From: Streptomyces katrae
GTDB taxonomy: Bacteria > Actinomycetota > Actinomycetes > Streptomycetales > Streptomycetaceae
NCBI RefSeq assembly: GCF_000966975.1
Contig: NZ_JZWV01000518.1
Location: forward strand, 1-10,348
Length of the DNA: 10,348 bases
Direction of reading: 5' to 3'
Under the pieces are notes generated by a model. The model ran no database searches and was not told the origin of the DNA. It saw only the letters and a program-made list of their open reading frames with translations. Positions 1 through 6,643 of this stretch are shown piece by piece. The first letter of the stretch is position 1. Every line of letters starts with the position of its first letter. The position numbers were made by a program, and so were the translations under genes.

Positions 1-15
1 GGGTTAGGGGTGGTG

Positions 16-33
16 CCGGCAGATCCGTGCCGG
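16..33 (-). terminator. Short hairpin downstream of the SGNH hydrolase gene
   Basis: A perfect 6-bp inverted repeat (CCGGCA and TGCCGG) with a 6-nt loop lies just past the stop of the minus-strand hydrolase gene. It could help end the padR-hydrolase transcript. There is no T tract and the stem is short, so in such GC-rich DNA it may be chance. Confidence 0.2.
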
Positions 34-40
34 AGACCCT

Positions 41-775
41 CTAGACGAGCGGCAGCGGCTGGGGGCGCTTGGCGGTGCGGCCGTCGCCGGAGGAGGTGCC
101 GCGCAGCCGCCGGCCCAGCCAGGGGCCGAGGAAGCCGGCCGCCCAGCCCACCTCGGCCGCCACCGCCCGCCAGGCGTCGTCGGAGCCCGGCAGGGCGAGG
201 GCCTCGGCCAGGGCGGCGGCGATCCGGGCGTGCCCGAGGGGGCTCGCGTGCAGCCGGTCGGTGCTCCACAGGCGCGGGTCGGCCCCCACGGCCGCCAGGC
301 CCGTCTCGGCGACCACGACCCCGTGGCGCGCGGCGGCGGCGCGGACGCGCGCGTTGAGCTCCGCCACGCGCGGGCGCAGCGGCCGGGCCAGGGGCGCGAT
401 CCGGCCCACGTCGGGGAAGGTGACGGTGGCCACCCGGGCCCCGGCCCCGGTCAGCGCGGCGAACATCTCCTCCAGTTCCCCGGCCACCTCGGCGGCGTCG
501 AACCGGGGCCGGAGCACGTCGTTGACCCCGGCCACCACCGTGGCCACGTCGGGCCGCAGCTCCAGCGCGGGCCCGAGCTGCCCGGAGCGGACCTGCCCGG
601 CGAGCCGGCCCCGGACGGCGAGGTTGGCGTAGAGCAGGCCGGGGTGGGCCGCCGCGAGGTGCTCGGCGAGCCGGTCGGCGAAGCCGCGCAGGCCCGCCGT
701 GTCGTCGCCGTCCCCAACCCCCTCGGTCTGACTGTCGCCCAGGGCCACGTAGCGCAGGGGTTCACCGTTCCGCAT
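41..775 (-). CDS. SGNH/GDSL-family hydrolase (esterase/lipase type)
   Basis: This 244-residue protein probably hydrolyses an ester or acyl bond; the substrate cannot be told. All four SGNH blocks are visible: GDSQTEG near the N-terminus (nucleophile Ser15), Gly56 in block II, GVND (Asn85) in block III, and TDRLH (Asp173, His176) in block V. The spacing fits a complete single-domain enzyme, and about 65 extra residues follow the catalytic His, ending in a basic tail. No signal peptide or membrane segment is seen, so it is probably cytoplasmic. The ATG at 775 lies inside the end of the padR gene (14-nt overlap), with a purine-rich GGGAAAGG about 11 nt upstream. Co-transcription and translational coupling with the regulator are likely, so PadR should control its own operon and this enzyme. 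Family confident; biological role unknown. Confidence 0.9.
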   Translation of the reverse strand: MRNGEPLRYVALGDSQTEGVGDGDDTAGLRGFADRLAEHLAAAHPGLLYANLAVRGRLAGQVRSGQLGPALELRPDVATVVAGVNDVLRPRFDAAEVAGELEEMFAALTGAGARVATVTFPDVGRIAPLARPLRPRVAELNARVRAAAARHGVVVAETGLAAVGADPRLWSTDRLHASPLGHARIAAALAEALALPGSDDAWRAVAAEVGWAAGFLGPWLGRRLRGTSSGDGRTAKRPQPLPLV

Positions 776-1331
776 CCGTCTGCTGCCTTTCCCGTAGTAC
801 GGCCGCGGTCCGCAGGCACCAGTCCCGGTGCTCCCGTTCGAAGGCCAGGCCGCGCAGACAGGTCAGGTACCGGCCGACCCGCTCGCCCCGCAGGAGGTAC
901 TCCGCCTCGTCCGTGTCGCCGCGCATGTTGTCCAGGAGCTTGCCGAGGAGTTCGAGCTTGGCCCCGGCGGCGGCCGCGCGCTGTTCCAGCTGCTCGATCA
1001 CGGGCCCGGTGCCGACGCGGTCGGCGGTCTGCACCTTGACGAGGAGGTCGTCGCGGATGGAGGACGGCTTGGAGGCGGCCTCGGCGAACCGCTCCAGCTC
1101 GGCGCGCCCGGCCTCGGTGACCCGGAAGAGGCGCTTGTTGGGGCGGGTCTCCTGGACCACCTCCCGGCCCACGACCAGTCCGTCCGCCTCCAGCCTGGCC
1201 AGCTCGGCGTAGAGCTGCTGGGGCAGGGCGTGCCAGAAGTTGGCCACGCTGATGTCGAAGGCCTTCGCCAGCTGGTAGCCGCTGTACTCGTCGTCGAGCA
1301 GCGCCGCCAGGACCGCGTGCCGCAGTGCCAT
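762..1331 (-). CDS. PadR-family transcriptional regulator
   Basis: This 189-residue protein has the two-part PadR layout. An N-terminal winged helix covers roughly residues 1-80: it opens with MALRHAVLAALL, has a YSGYQLAKAF recognition region, then LYAELARLEADGLV and a wing ending in FRVTEAGRAEL. A helical C-terminal half (about 90-180) resembles the dimerising Vir_act_alpha_C domain. PadR proteins normally repress and are released by a small ligand, often a phenolic or drug-like compound; the ligand here is unknown. I chose the ATG at 1331 because GAAGGGG sits 6 nt upstream (1338-1344). An in-frame extension to 1376 would start inside the palindrome and shows no family similarity. The gene overlaps the hydrolase downstream and is divergent from the NTF2-like gene, with a 32-bp palindrome between them that suits autoregulation. 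Confidence 0.93.
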   Translation of the reverse strand: MALRHAVLAALLDDEYSGYQLAKAFDISVANFWHALPQQLYAELARLEADGLVVGREVVQETRPNKRLFRVTEAGRAELERFAEAASKPSSIRDDLLVKVQTADRVGTGPVIEQLEQRAAAAGAKLELLGKLLDNMRGDTDEAEYLLRGERVGRYLTCLRGLAFEREHRDWCLRTAAVLRERQQTDAER

Positions 1332-1365
1332 GCCGGTCCCCTTCCCTTTCCTCGTGCGCCTCGGC

Positions 1366-1371
1366 ATCATA
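1366..1371 (-). promoter_or_regulatory. Candidate -10 element for padR
   Basis: Read on the minus strand this is TATGAT, a good match to the TANNNT pattern of the main actinobacterial sigma factor. It lies about 35 nt upstream of the padR ATG. A GTGACT resembling a -35 box lies 15 nt further up, inside the palindrome, so a bound repressor would cover it. The 15-nt spacing is short, so the -35 assignment is tentative. Confidence 0.45.
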
Positions 1372-1402
1372 CTCAAGAAAGTGACTAGTCACATTCTTGA
1401 GT
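1371..1402. promoter_or_regulatory. 32-bp palindromic operator in the padR / NTF2-like divergent gap
   Basis: The arms ACTCAAGAA and TTCTTGAGT flank a self-complementary core, GTGACTAGTCAC. Only one of the 16 symmetric base pairs fails (A at 1380 against A at 1393). It is AT-richer than its surroundings and sits in the centre of the 92-bp gap, overlapping the candidate padR promoter and ending 21 nt before the ATG of the plus-strand gene. PadR dimers bind inverted repeats of this kind and commonly regulate their own gene and a divergent neighbour, so this is most likely the PadR binding site. Confidence 0.8.
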
Positions 1403-1423
1403 AATCGGATTCCAGGAGGGGTC

Positions 1424-1864
1424 ATGGAGACCGCCGAACGCTTCCGCGCCGCCGTGGAGAAGCGCGATCTCGCCGCGCTGGACGAGCTGTTCACGGAGGA
1501 CGTCCGCCTCTACAGCCCGGTGAAGTTCGTCCCGTTCGAGGGCAAGGCGATGGTCATGGGCCTGTTCGGGGTCCTGCTGCGCACCTTCGAGGACCTGCGC
1601 TACCTGGGGCGGCTGGAGGGGGAGGTCGAGACCACCGCGGACGGGGAGGCCGCCCCGACGGTGGTCCTGCCCTTCCGGGCGCTGGTGGCGGGCCGGCAGG
1701 TCCACGGGATCGACCAGCTGCAGTTCGACGGGGAGGGCCGGATCAAGGAGTTCACCGTGATGGTCCGGCCCCAGTCCGCCGTGCACGCCCTGGGTCAGGC
1801 GGTACTGGCCGGCCTGGTCGAGGACGGGCTGGTCGAGGACGGACCCGCCCCCGGGGCGGCCTGA
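1424..1864 (+). CDS. NTF2/SnoaL-like small-fold protein
   Basis: This 146-residue protein has the length and pattern of the cone-shaped alpha+beta NTF2-like fold. It begins with an N-terminal helix (TAERFRAAVEKRDLAALDELF) and the typical FTEDVRLYSPV strand. A central region with F-EGK and a helix, then paired beta strands (TVVLPFRALVAG, HGIDQLQFDGEGRIKEFTVMVRP), complete the fold. Such proteins are polyketide cyclases, dehydratases, isomerases or ligand-binding proteins; nothing here fixes which. The ATG at 1424 is chosen because AGGAGGGG (1414-1421) lies directly upstream; a TTG at 1397 lies inside the operator and is rejected. It is divergent from padR and probably repressed by it, so it may process or sense the same compound. 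The C-terminus carries a duplicated LVEDG. Confidence 0.85.
   Translation: METAERFRAAVEKRDLAALDELFTEDVRLYSPVKFVPFEGKAMVMGLFGVLLRTFEDLRYLGRLEGEVETTADGEAAPTVVLPFRALVAGRQVHGIDQLQFDGEGRIKEFTVMVRPQSAVHALGQAVLAGLVEDGLVEDGPAPGAA
1814..1843 (+). repeat. Two tandem 15-bp units in the 3' end of the NTF2-like gene
   Basis: The unit CTGGTCGAGGACGG plus one variable base occurs twice back to back, differing only in the last base. It is in frame and encodes LVEDG twice, close to the C-terminus and outside the expected fold. It looks like a recent slippage duplication. Confidence 0.85.
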
Positions 1865-1870
1865 GCGTTC

Positions 1871-1886
1871 GTCAGGCCTCCCTGAC
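1871..1886 (+). terminator. Hairpin between the convergent NTF2-like and queD genes
   Basis: A perfect 6-bp inverted repeat (GTCAGG / CCTGAC, 4-nt loop) begins 7 nt after the plus-strand stop and overlaps the last codons of queD on the other strand. Only 7 bp separate the two stop codons, so this is the only place a shared bidirectional terminator could form. There is no T tract, so support is modest. Confidence 0.35.
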
Positions 1887-2249
1887 CGGGCGGTACTCCG
1901 CCCAGGTCTTCGGGGTCTCCGAGATCCTGACGGCCGTCAGCTCGGGGATCCGCTCCGTCCACTGGTCGAAGATCCACACGGCCAGGTTCTCGGCCGACGG
2001 TGAGATACCCCCCCCCAGCGCCTCGTTGAGGTGCCGGTGGTCGAAGGTCTCGTCCATCCACTGCTTGAAGGCGTCCAGGTCCCGGTAGTCCCGGACGAAC
2101 CCGGCCTCGGTGAGGTCCTCCCGGCGGCCGGAGAGTTCGATGACCACGGCGTAGTTGTGGCCGTGCATCCGGGCGCACGGGTGCCAGGACGGCAGCCGGT
2201 CCAGGACGTGGCTGGCGGAGAAGTGGAACTCCTTGGTGATGGTCAGCAC
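1872..2249 (-). CDS. queD: 6-carboxy-5,6,7,8-tetrahydropterin synthase (QueD-type)
   Basis: QueD converts 7,8-dihydroneopterin triphosphate to 6-carboxytetrahydropterin, the second step from GTP toward preQ0 and all 7-deazapurines. The 125-residue protein matches the usual length (about 120). Zinc ligands His14 (HFSASH), His29 and His31 are present, and Cys25 completes the CxxxHGH motif that marks QueD rather than pyruvoyl-tetrahydropterin synthase. The Asp70-His71 pair (DHRHLN), the PSAENLA segment (Glu87) and Glu111 (SETP) are also in place, so it should be active. The start is GTG at 2249 with GGGGAGGG (2253-2260) upstream. It overlaps the ATPase gene by 7 nt, implying translational coupling. 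No queE, queC, folE or tgt lies in the window. A run of nine G sits in codons 78-81. Confidence 0.92.
   Translation of the reverse strand: MLTITKEFHFSASHVLDRLPSWHPCARMHGHNYAVVIELSGRREDLTEAGFVRDYRDLDAFKQWMDETFDHRHLNEALGGGISPSAENLAVWIFDQWTERIPELTAVRISETPKTWAEYRPVREA
2008..2016. repeat. Nine-base C/G homopolymer inside queD
   Basis: Nine consecutive C on the plus strand (nine G in the queD coding strand) span codons Leu78 to Gly81 and encode a Gly-Gly-Gly turn just before the PSAENLA motif. A tract this long is prone to polymerase slippage and to sequencing error; as given, the frame is intact. Confidence 0.95.
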
Positions 2250-4942
2250 GTTCCCTCCCCGTCGGCCGCGAGGAGGGAACGGTTGAGCGGCACCGCGGTC
2301 AGGAACCGCTCGCGCAGCGTCTCGTCGCCGATCAGCCCCGCCTTGCGCAGGACCTCCCGCCGGGCCCGGTCGAGCAGGCCCCGGGCCTCCTCCCGGGCTC
2401 CGTCCGCCGCGAGGGCCCGCGCCGCGTGCCAGAGGACCTCCTCCGTCCGCAGCGCGGGCATGTCCCCCACCTCGTCCAGCATCCTCAGGGCCTCCCGGGC
2501 GTGCTCCCCGGCCCCGGCCGGGTCGCCCCTGCGCAGCCGGATCCGGCTGCGCAGGCAGTACGCGGCGATCTCGCTGCGGACCATGCCGCTGCGCCGGGTC
2601 TCGACGCAGGTGGCGACGGCGAGCCGTTCCGCCTCCTGGAGGGCCTCCACCGCGCCGCGGGCCCGCAGGTCCCCGTCCGCGCCGGTGAGGAGCACCTCGG
2701 CGGAGAGGTTGCGGACGATGGGGACGAGGTTGGCCAGCCAGGTCCGCTCCGTCTCCGCCCAGGCGTCCGCGATCAGCCGCCGGGCCTCGTCCCGGGTCTC
2801 CGGCCGGTCGGCGAGGATCCGGGCGAGGAGCGCCGCGTTGTAGGCGTGCCAGGCGCTGTCGCCGCCCCGGTCCGCCTCGAAGGCGAGGGCCTCGCGCAGC
2901 GCCTGCGCCGCGCCGTGGTCGTCGCCGAGGCCGAGGCGCACCTGGGCGAGGTAGTTGAGCGCCATGGGCAGCTCGGCGTTGAGCGGCTCCTCGCGCAGCC
3001 GGGCCACGCACCGCCCGAGGCGGTTCAGCGCCTCGGACAGGTGTCCGCTGTCGAAGAGGGTGATGCCCAGCTGCATCTCGCCCAGGTTGCGGGCGTGCTG
3101 GAGGACCGGCGTGGCGCCGCCGCCCAGGCGCGGGTCGGATGCGTACAGGCGCTCGGCCTCGCGCAGCTGGGCCAGGCCGTCGGCGAGCCTGCGCTTGGAG
3201 ACCTGGCGGCCGTACTCGACCCGGGCCACGAACAGGGCCGCCGGGTCGCCGTGTTCCTCGGCCAGGTCGACGGCCGCCCGCAGCTTCTCCAGTGACGGGA
3301 CGAGGCCGCGGGTGGCCAGCAGGGTCTTGCCGCGCAGCAGGGTGGCCCGGATGACGAGGTCGGGGTCGGCGCAGCGGGCGGCGGCCGCCTCGGCTTCGGC
3401 GGCCAGGGCGTCGATGTCGGGTCCGCCGGCCGGGGTGCTCTGGCCGCGCCAGCGGACCTCGGTCAGCGAGAGCAGCAGCTCGACGACGCGGACCAGGCGC
3501 CGGTCGCGGCCCTCGGTGCCGGCGGGCAGCTCCCGTACGGCGCGGATGACCTCCTCGCAGTGCCGCTCGGCCTCGGCGAAGGAGAGACCCTGGGTGGCCG
3601 CGTCACGGGCGAGTTCGAAGTGGGCGTCGGCCGAGGCGAGGAGGCAGGAGGGGCCGCCGTGGCGGAGGTGCCGGGCGATCTCCAGGCGGCGCTCCAGCGA
3701 CATGGTCTCCGGCGGGCCCTCGCCCAGGGCGTAAGCGATGCGGGCGTGGCGCGAGCGCATCTGCTCGGCGCTCTGCTCCGTGTAGACCACGCTCCACAGG
3801 GCGCGGTGCTCGAAGCGGTAGCAGTCCGCGGACTCCCAGCGGGCCCAGGCCGGCGGTGTTCCGGGGACGACGAGGCGGTGGTCGCGGGCGATCAGCCGCA
3901 GCCGCTCCATGACCAGGTCGTGGGGCAGGCCCGTCGCGGCGGCGACGGTGTGGGAGAGGAACACGTCGCCCTGGGTGGCGGCGGTGGCGAGCAGGAGGCG
4001 GTCCTGGTCGGTCAGCGCGCGCAGCCGCTCCTCGACGACACGGGAGAGGCTGGCCGGCAGGGGGACCTCGGCGCCGTCCTGCGGGGTCCACTCGTCGAGG
4101 CAGAGCGATACGAAGATGGCGTGTCCGCCGGTCAGTTCGGCCAGGCGACGGGAGAAGGCCGGCGGGGCGGCGGGGTGGCGCTGCGCGACGAGTTCGGCGA
4201 TCGCGTCCTGCGGCAGCCCGCGCATCGTGCGGCGCCGCAGCAGCCCCTCACCGGCCCAGCTGTGCAGCAGGGCCTCGACCTGGGACTCCTTGCCGTCGGC
4301 GTGGGCGGCGTCGCTCGCGTGGCTCAGGACCACGGCCAGCTGTTCGCGGGCGAGGCCGCGCAGCAGCTGGTCCAGGACGAGCTGGCTGCTCTCGTCGATG
4401 TGCTGGACGTCGTCTATGACGATGACGGTCGGCGGCCCCTGGCGCACCAGGTCGAGCAGCCCCTCCGCGATCCGCAGTGCGGCCGCGTGCCGGAAGGGCA
4501 GGAGGCTGTCGAAGGGCATGGAGCCGGAGTCGAGGGAGGCTTCGGTGATCTCCCGCCCCAGGGTGAACACGGCCCCCAGCCCCGGGACGATCGCCGAGAG
4601 CACCTCGGGGGCCGAACGGACCACCCCCTGCCCGGTGGCGCCGAGCATCCGCCGCAGCCGCCCGCGCCGCCGGGGCTCGGCCTCGCCCAGCTTCAGGAGC
4701 AGGTCGAGGACCGGCCCGTACATCAGGTCGGGGCCGATACCGGGCCGGCACCGGGTGGACACGACGCGGCACCCGGCGGGCGCCTCGGCCTCGAAGGCCC
4801 GCAGCAGCGCCGACTTGCCCATGCCCGACACCCCGTCGACCGCTATGGCCTGCCCGCCCCGCCCCTCCCCGAGCGCGGCGACGACCGAGCGCAGCTCTTC
4901 CATGTGCTCCACACGGTCGACAAATCCGATCGGCACGCCCAT
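2243..4942 (-). CDS. Large P-loop ATPase with helical-repeat C-terminus (LAL-like, no HTH)
   Basis: This 899-residue protein has an N-terminal AAA/STAND-type ATPase module. FVDRVEHMEEL is the usual lead-in, Walker A is GVSGMGKS (Gly37-Ser44), and Walker B is VIVIDD (173-178) followed by VQHID. A helical region follows, and from roughly residue 420 to the end there are alanine/leucine/arginine-rich helical hairpins that look like TPR units. The layout matches the large ATP-binding LuxR-type (LAL) and AfsR-like regulators, but the C-terminus ends in LRERFLTAVPLNRSLL and a short tail, with no LuxR helix-turn-helix and no N-terminal DNA-binding domain. It may act as a signalling ATPase through a partner. 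The ATG at 4942 has only a weak GGGGG upstream; a GTG two codons in is possible. Its stop lies within the queD start, and the antiporter gene is 164 bp upstream on the same strand. Confidence 0.85.
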   Translation of the reverse strand: MGVPIGFVDRVEHMEELRSVVAALGEGRGGQAIAVDGVSGMGKSALLRAFEAEAPAGCRVVSTRCRPGIGPDLMYGPVLDLLLKLGEAEPRRRGRLRRMLGATGQGVVRSAPEVLSAIVPGLGAVFTLGREITEASLDSGSMPFDSLLPFRHAAALRIAEGLLDLVRQGPPTVIVIDDVQHIDESSQLVLDQLLRGLAREQLAVVLSHASDAAHADGKESQVEALLHSWAGEGLLRRRTMRGLPQDAIAELVAQRHPAAPPAFSRRLAELTGGHAIFVSLCLDEWTPQDGAEVPLPASLSRVVEERLRALTDQDRLLLATAATQGDVFLSHTVAAATGLPHDLVMERLRLIARDHRLVVPGTPPAWARWESADCYRFEHRALWSVVYTEQSAEQMRSRHARIAYALGEGPPETMSLERRLEIARHLRHGGPSCLLASADAHFELARDAATQGLSFAEAERHCEEVIRAVRELPAGTEGRDRRLVRVVELLLSLTEVRWRGQSTPAGGPDIDALAAEAEAAAARCADPDLVIRATLLRGKTLLATRGLVPSLEKLRAAVDLAEEHGDPAALFVARVEYGRQVSKRRLADGLAQLREAERLYASDPRLGGGATPVLQHARNLGEMQLGITLFDSGHLSEALNRLGRCVARLREEPLNAELPMALNYLAQVRLGLGDDHGAAQALREALAFEADRGGDSAWHAYNAALLARILADRPETRDEARRLIADAWAETERTWLANLVPIVRNLSAEVLLTGADGDLRARGAVEALQEAERLAVATCVETRRSGMVRSEIAAYCLRSRIRLRRGDPAGAGEHAREALRMLDEVGDMPALRTEEVLWHAARALAADGAREEARGLLDRARREVLRKAGLIGDETLRERFLTAVPLNRSLLAADGEGTC

Positions 4943-5063
4943 GCCCCCGTCTCACGCCCTACCAGCAGGTGCCGCCCACGGTAGATCATGCCGGTCCGGC
5001 TCACCCCCGCCCCGGCGGGTTCCGGCCACGTCCTGGCTCCGATCGGCCGTCCGGCACACCGAC

Positions 5064-5088
5064 GAGCACGGCCGGCCGGAGCACGGCC
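5064..5088. repeat. 10-bp direct repeat between antiporter and ATPase genes
   Basis: GAGCACGGCC occurs at 5064-5073 and again at 5079-5088, separated by a CGGCCG-type stretch. It lies in the 164-bp gap that should hold the end of the antiporter transcript and any promoter of the ATPase gene. It could be a regulator site with a 15-bp period or chance in GC-rich DNA. No clear terminator or convincing -35/-10 pair was found in this gap. Confidence 0.4.
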
Positions 5089-5106
5089 TGCCCAGGTCCT
5101 CGCCCC

Positions 5107-6441
5107 TCAGACCTTGGTGGCGCGCCGTGGTGACAGGCCGTGCGGGTCGTCGTCGGCCAGGGCCAGTTCCGTCTGCGCCCTCTCCTCGACGCGGGCCATG
5201 GCCGTGCGCAGGATGGGCGGGGCCATGAGGGAGGTCACGATCGCCACGAGGACGACGACGGTGTACGTCTCGGGTCCCAGGATGCCCAGCCTCAGGCCCG
5301 TCATCGCCACGATCACCTCGATCACTCCGCGGGAGTTCATGCCGGCGCCGAGGGCGAGGGCCTCCCAGTTGTTCAGCCGGCTCAGCTTCGCGCCGGTGTA
5401 GGCGCCGGCGAACTTGCCGAGGACGGCCACGGCCAGCACCGCGCAGGCCGCGGCCAGGACTTCGGGCCTGGCCAGCGCCGTCAGGTCCATCCGGAGGCCG
5501 GCGGTGGCGAAGTAGACCGGTGCGAGGAAGGCCAGCACGGTGGTGCGCAGCGGGGCCAGCTTCTCGGGGTCGAGTTCCCCGCTGGTGCTGATCAGCGCCC
5601 CGCACACGAAGGCTCCGAAGACCGCCTCCAGGCCCAGCGCGTGCGTCCCCGCCGAGCCGAGCAGTACGGTCAGCGCCGCCACGGCCACGGTCGGCCCCGG
5701 CTCCGGTGACCGGCCGGCCGCGCGCAGGGCGAGCCTTACGGCGGGCCGGCCCACCAGGAGGGCGAAGGCCACGACGCCCACGGGGTACAGCAGGGACGCG
5801 GTGAGCCGGCCGGCGGTCAGGCCGGCCGTGGCCATCGCCGAGACGACGGAGAGCAGGAACCAGCCGATGACGTCGTCGATCACGCCGGCAGCGAGGGTCA
5901 GCTGGCCGATCTCGCGGTGCAGGAGGTTCATGTCCATCAGCGTCTTGGCGATCACCGGGATCGCGCTGACGCACAGGGCCACCCCGAGGAACAGGGCGAA
6001 GAGGGTCGGGTCGGTGTCGCCCGGCAGCAGGGAGGCGGGCAGCAGGTAGCCGGCGCCGATGCCGAGTCCCAGGGGGAGCAGCAGACCGGCGAGGCTCACC
6101 CGGACCGCCGTGGTCCCGCGGCGTTTGACGAGGCCGAACTTCAGCTCCATGCCGGTGACGCCGACGAGGAGCAGGACGCCCAGCTGGCCGACCGCGTCGA
6201 GGAGGTGCATCTGCTCGGGCTGCTGTGGCAGCAGCCGGCCGGCGAGGCCGGGCAGCAGGTGGCCGAGGACCGAGGGGCCGACGAGCACGCCCGCGAGGAG
6301 TTCGCCGACGATCGCGGGCATCCTGAAGCGCGCGGCCAGCCGCCCGAGGGTGAGGGCCAGCAGAAGGAGCAGCGACAGCTGGAGGAGGAGCACCAGCAGG
6401 GTGTGGTGGGCGAGGGTGGGAACGGGAGCGGCGCTCGTCAT
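5107..6441 (-). CDS. Cation/proton antiporter, CPA2 family
   Basis: This 444-residue integral membrane protein probably exchanges H+ for Na+ or K+. It consists almost wholly of hydrophobic helices; I count about 11-13, the first at residues 14-33. Family signatures are clear: MPAIVGELLAGVLVGPSVLG after helix 1, GVTGMEL near residue 95, an Asp-Asp pair (189-190, GVIDDVIGW) that forms the ion-binding site, Lys343 in a late helix, and MNSRGVIEVIVA (Arg371-Gly372). The C-terminal tail (about 415-444) is short and acidic then basic, with no RCK/TrkA-N regulatory domain. Length is normal for the unfused form. The ATG at 6441 has only a weak GGCGGTGG upstream. Antiporters of this kind occur as housekeeping pH/ion transporters and also in antibiotic clusters. 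Here it precedes the ATPase and queD on the same strand, so a shared role is possible but unproven. Confidence 0.92.
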   Translation of the reverse strand: MTSAAPVPTLAHHTLLVLLLQLSLLLLLALTLGRLAARFRMPAIVGELLAGVLVGPSVLGHLLPGLAGRLLPQQPEQMHLLDAVGQLGVLLLVGVTGMELKFGLVKRRGTTAVRVSLAGLLLPLGLGIGAGYLLPASLLPGDTDPTLFALFLGVALCVSAIPVIAKTLMDMNLLHREIGQLTLAAGVIDDVIGWFLLSVVSAMATAGLTAGRLTASLLYPVGVVAFALLVGRPAVRLALRAAGRSPEPGPTVAVAALTVLLGSAGTHALGLEAVFGAFVCGALISTSGELDPEKLAPLRTTVLAFLAPVYFATAGLRMDLTALARPEVLAAACAVLAVAVLGKFAGAYTGAKLSRLNNWEALALGAGMNSRGVIEVIVAMTGLRLGILGPETYTVVVLVAIVTSLMAPPILRTAMARVEERAQTELALADDDPHGLSPRRATKV

Positions 6442-6643
6442 GTCGCGCCACCGCCGCCCGGGACCGGCTCGGCGTGTCCACGCCCTTCCGGACGTGTCCC
6501 TCCGTCTGGTTGAGGCACGGTCGGCATTCCCTTCAGGATGGGCCTTGCGCGTCCCCCGGAAGCGTAGGACGGTTGCGTCCCGCCGGGGCCCCCGGTCCGG
6601 CAGGTCGCCTCGAATGACGGAAGTCCGGTGCGGCGGGGGCCCG
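6442..6643. other. Intergenic region upstream of the antiporter gene
   Basis: These 202 bases separate the DUF4239 remnant from the antiporter start and hold no convincing gene in either strand. On the minus strand a TACGCT (6561-6566 on the plus strand as AGCGTA) fits a -10 hexamer, about 120 nt from the antiporter ATG, without a good -35. A GC-rich inverted repeat (CCGGGG / CCCCGG type) around 6582-6600 could terminate the upstream remnant. Both suggestions are weak. Confidence 0.3.

Noticed and set aside
1332..1376. N-terminal extension of PadR to an upstream ATG at 1376
   Set aside because: It would start inside the palindrome, while the ATG at 1331 has a good ribosome binding site and the canonical PadR N-terminus.
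1397..1423. TTG start for the NTF2-like protein
   Set aside because: It lies in the operator and has no ribosome binding site; the ATG at 1424 has AGGAGGGG at proper spacing.
3560..4984. Long plus-strand open frame (474 codons) opposite the ATPase gene
   Set aside because: It is the antisense shadow of a clear P-loop ATPase; the translation is G/A/R/E-rich low-complexity sequence without domains, a known artefact of high-GC codon bias.
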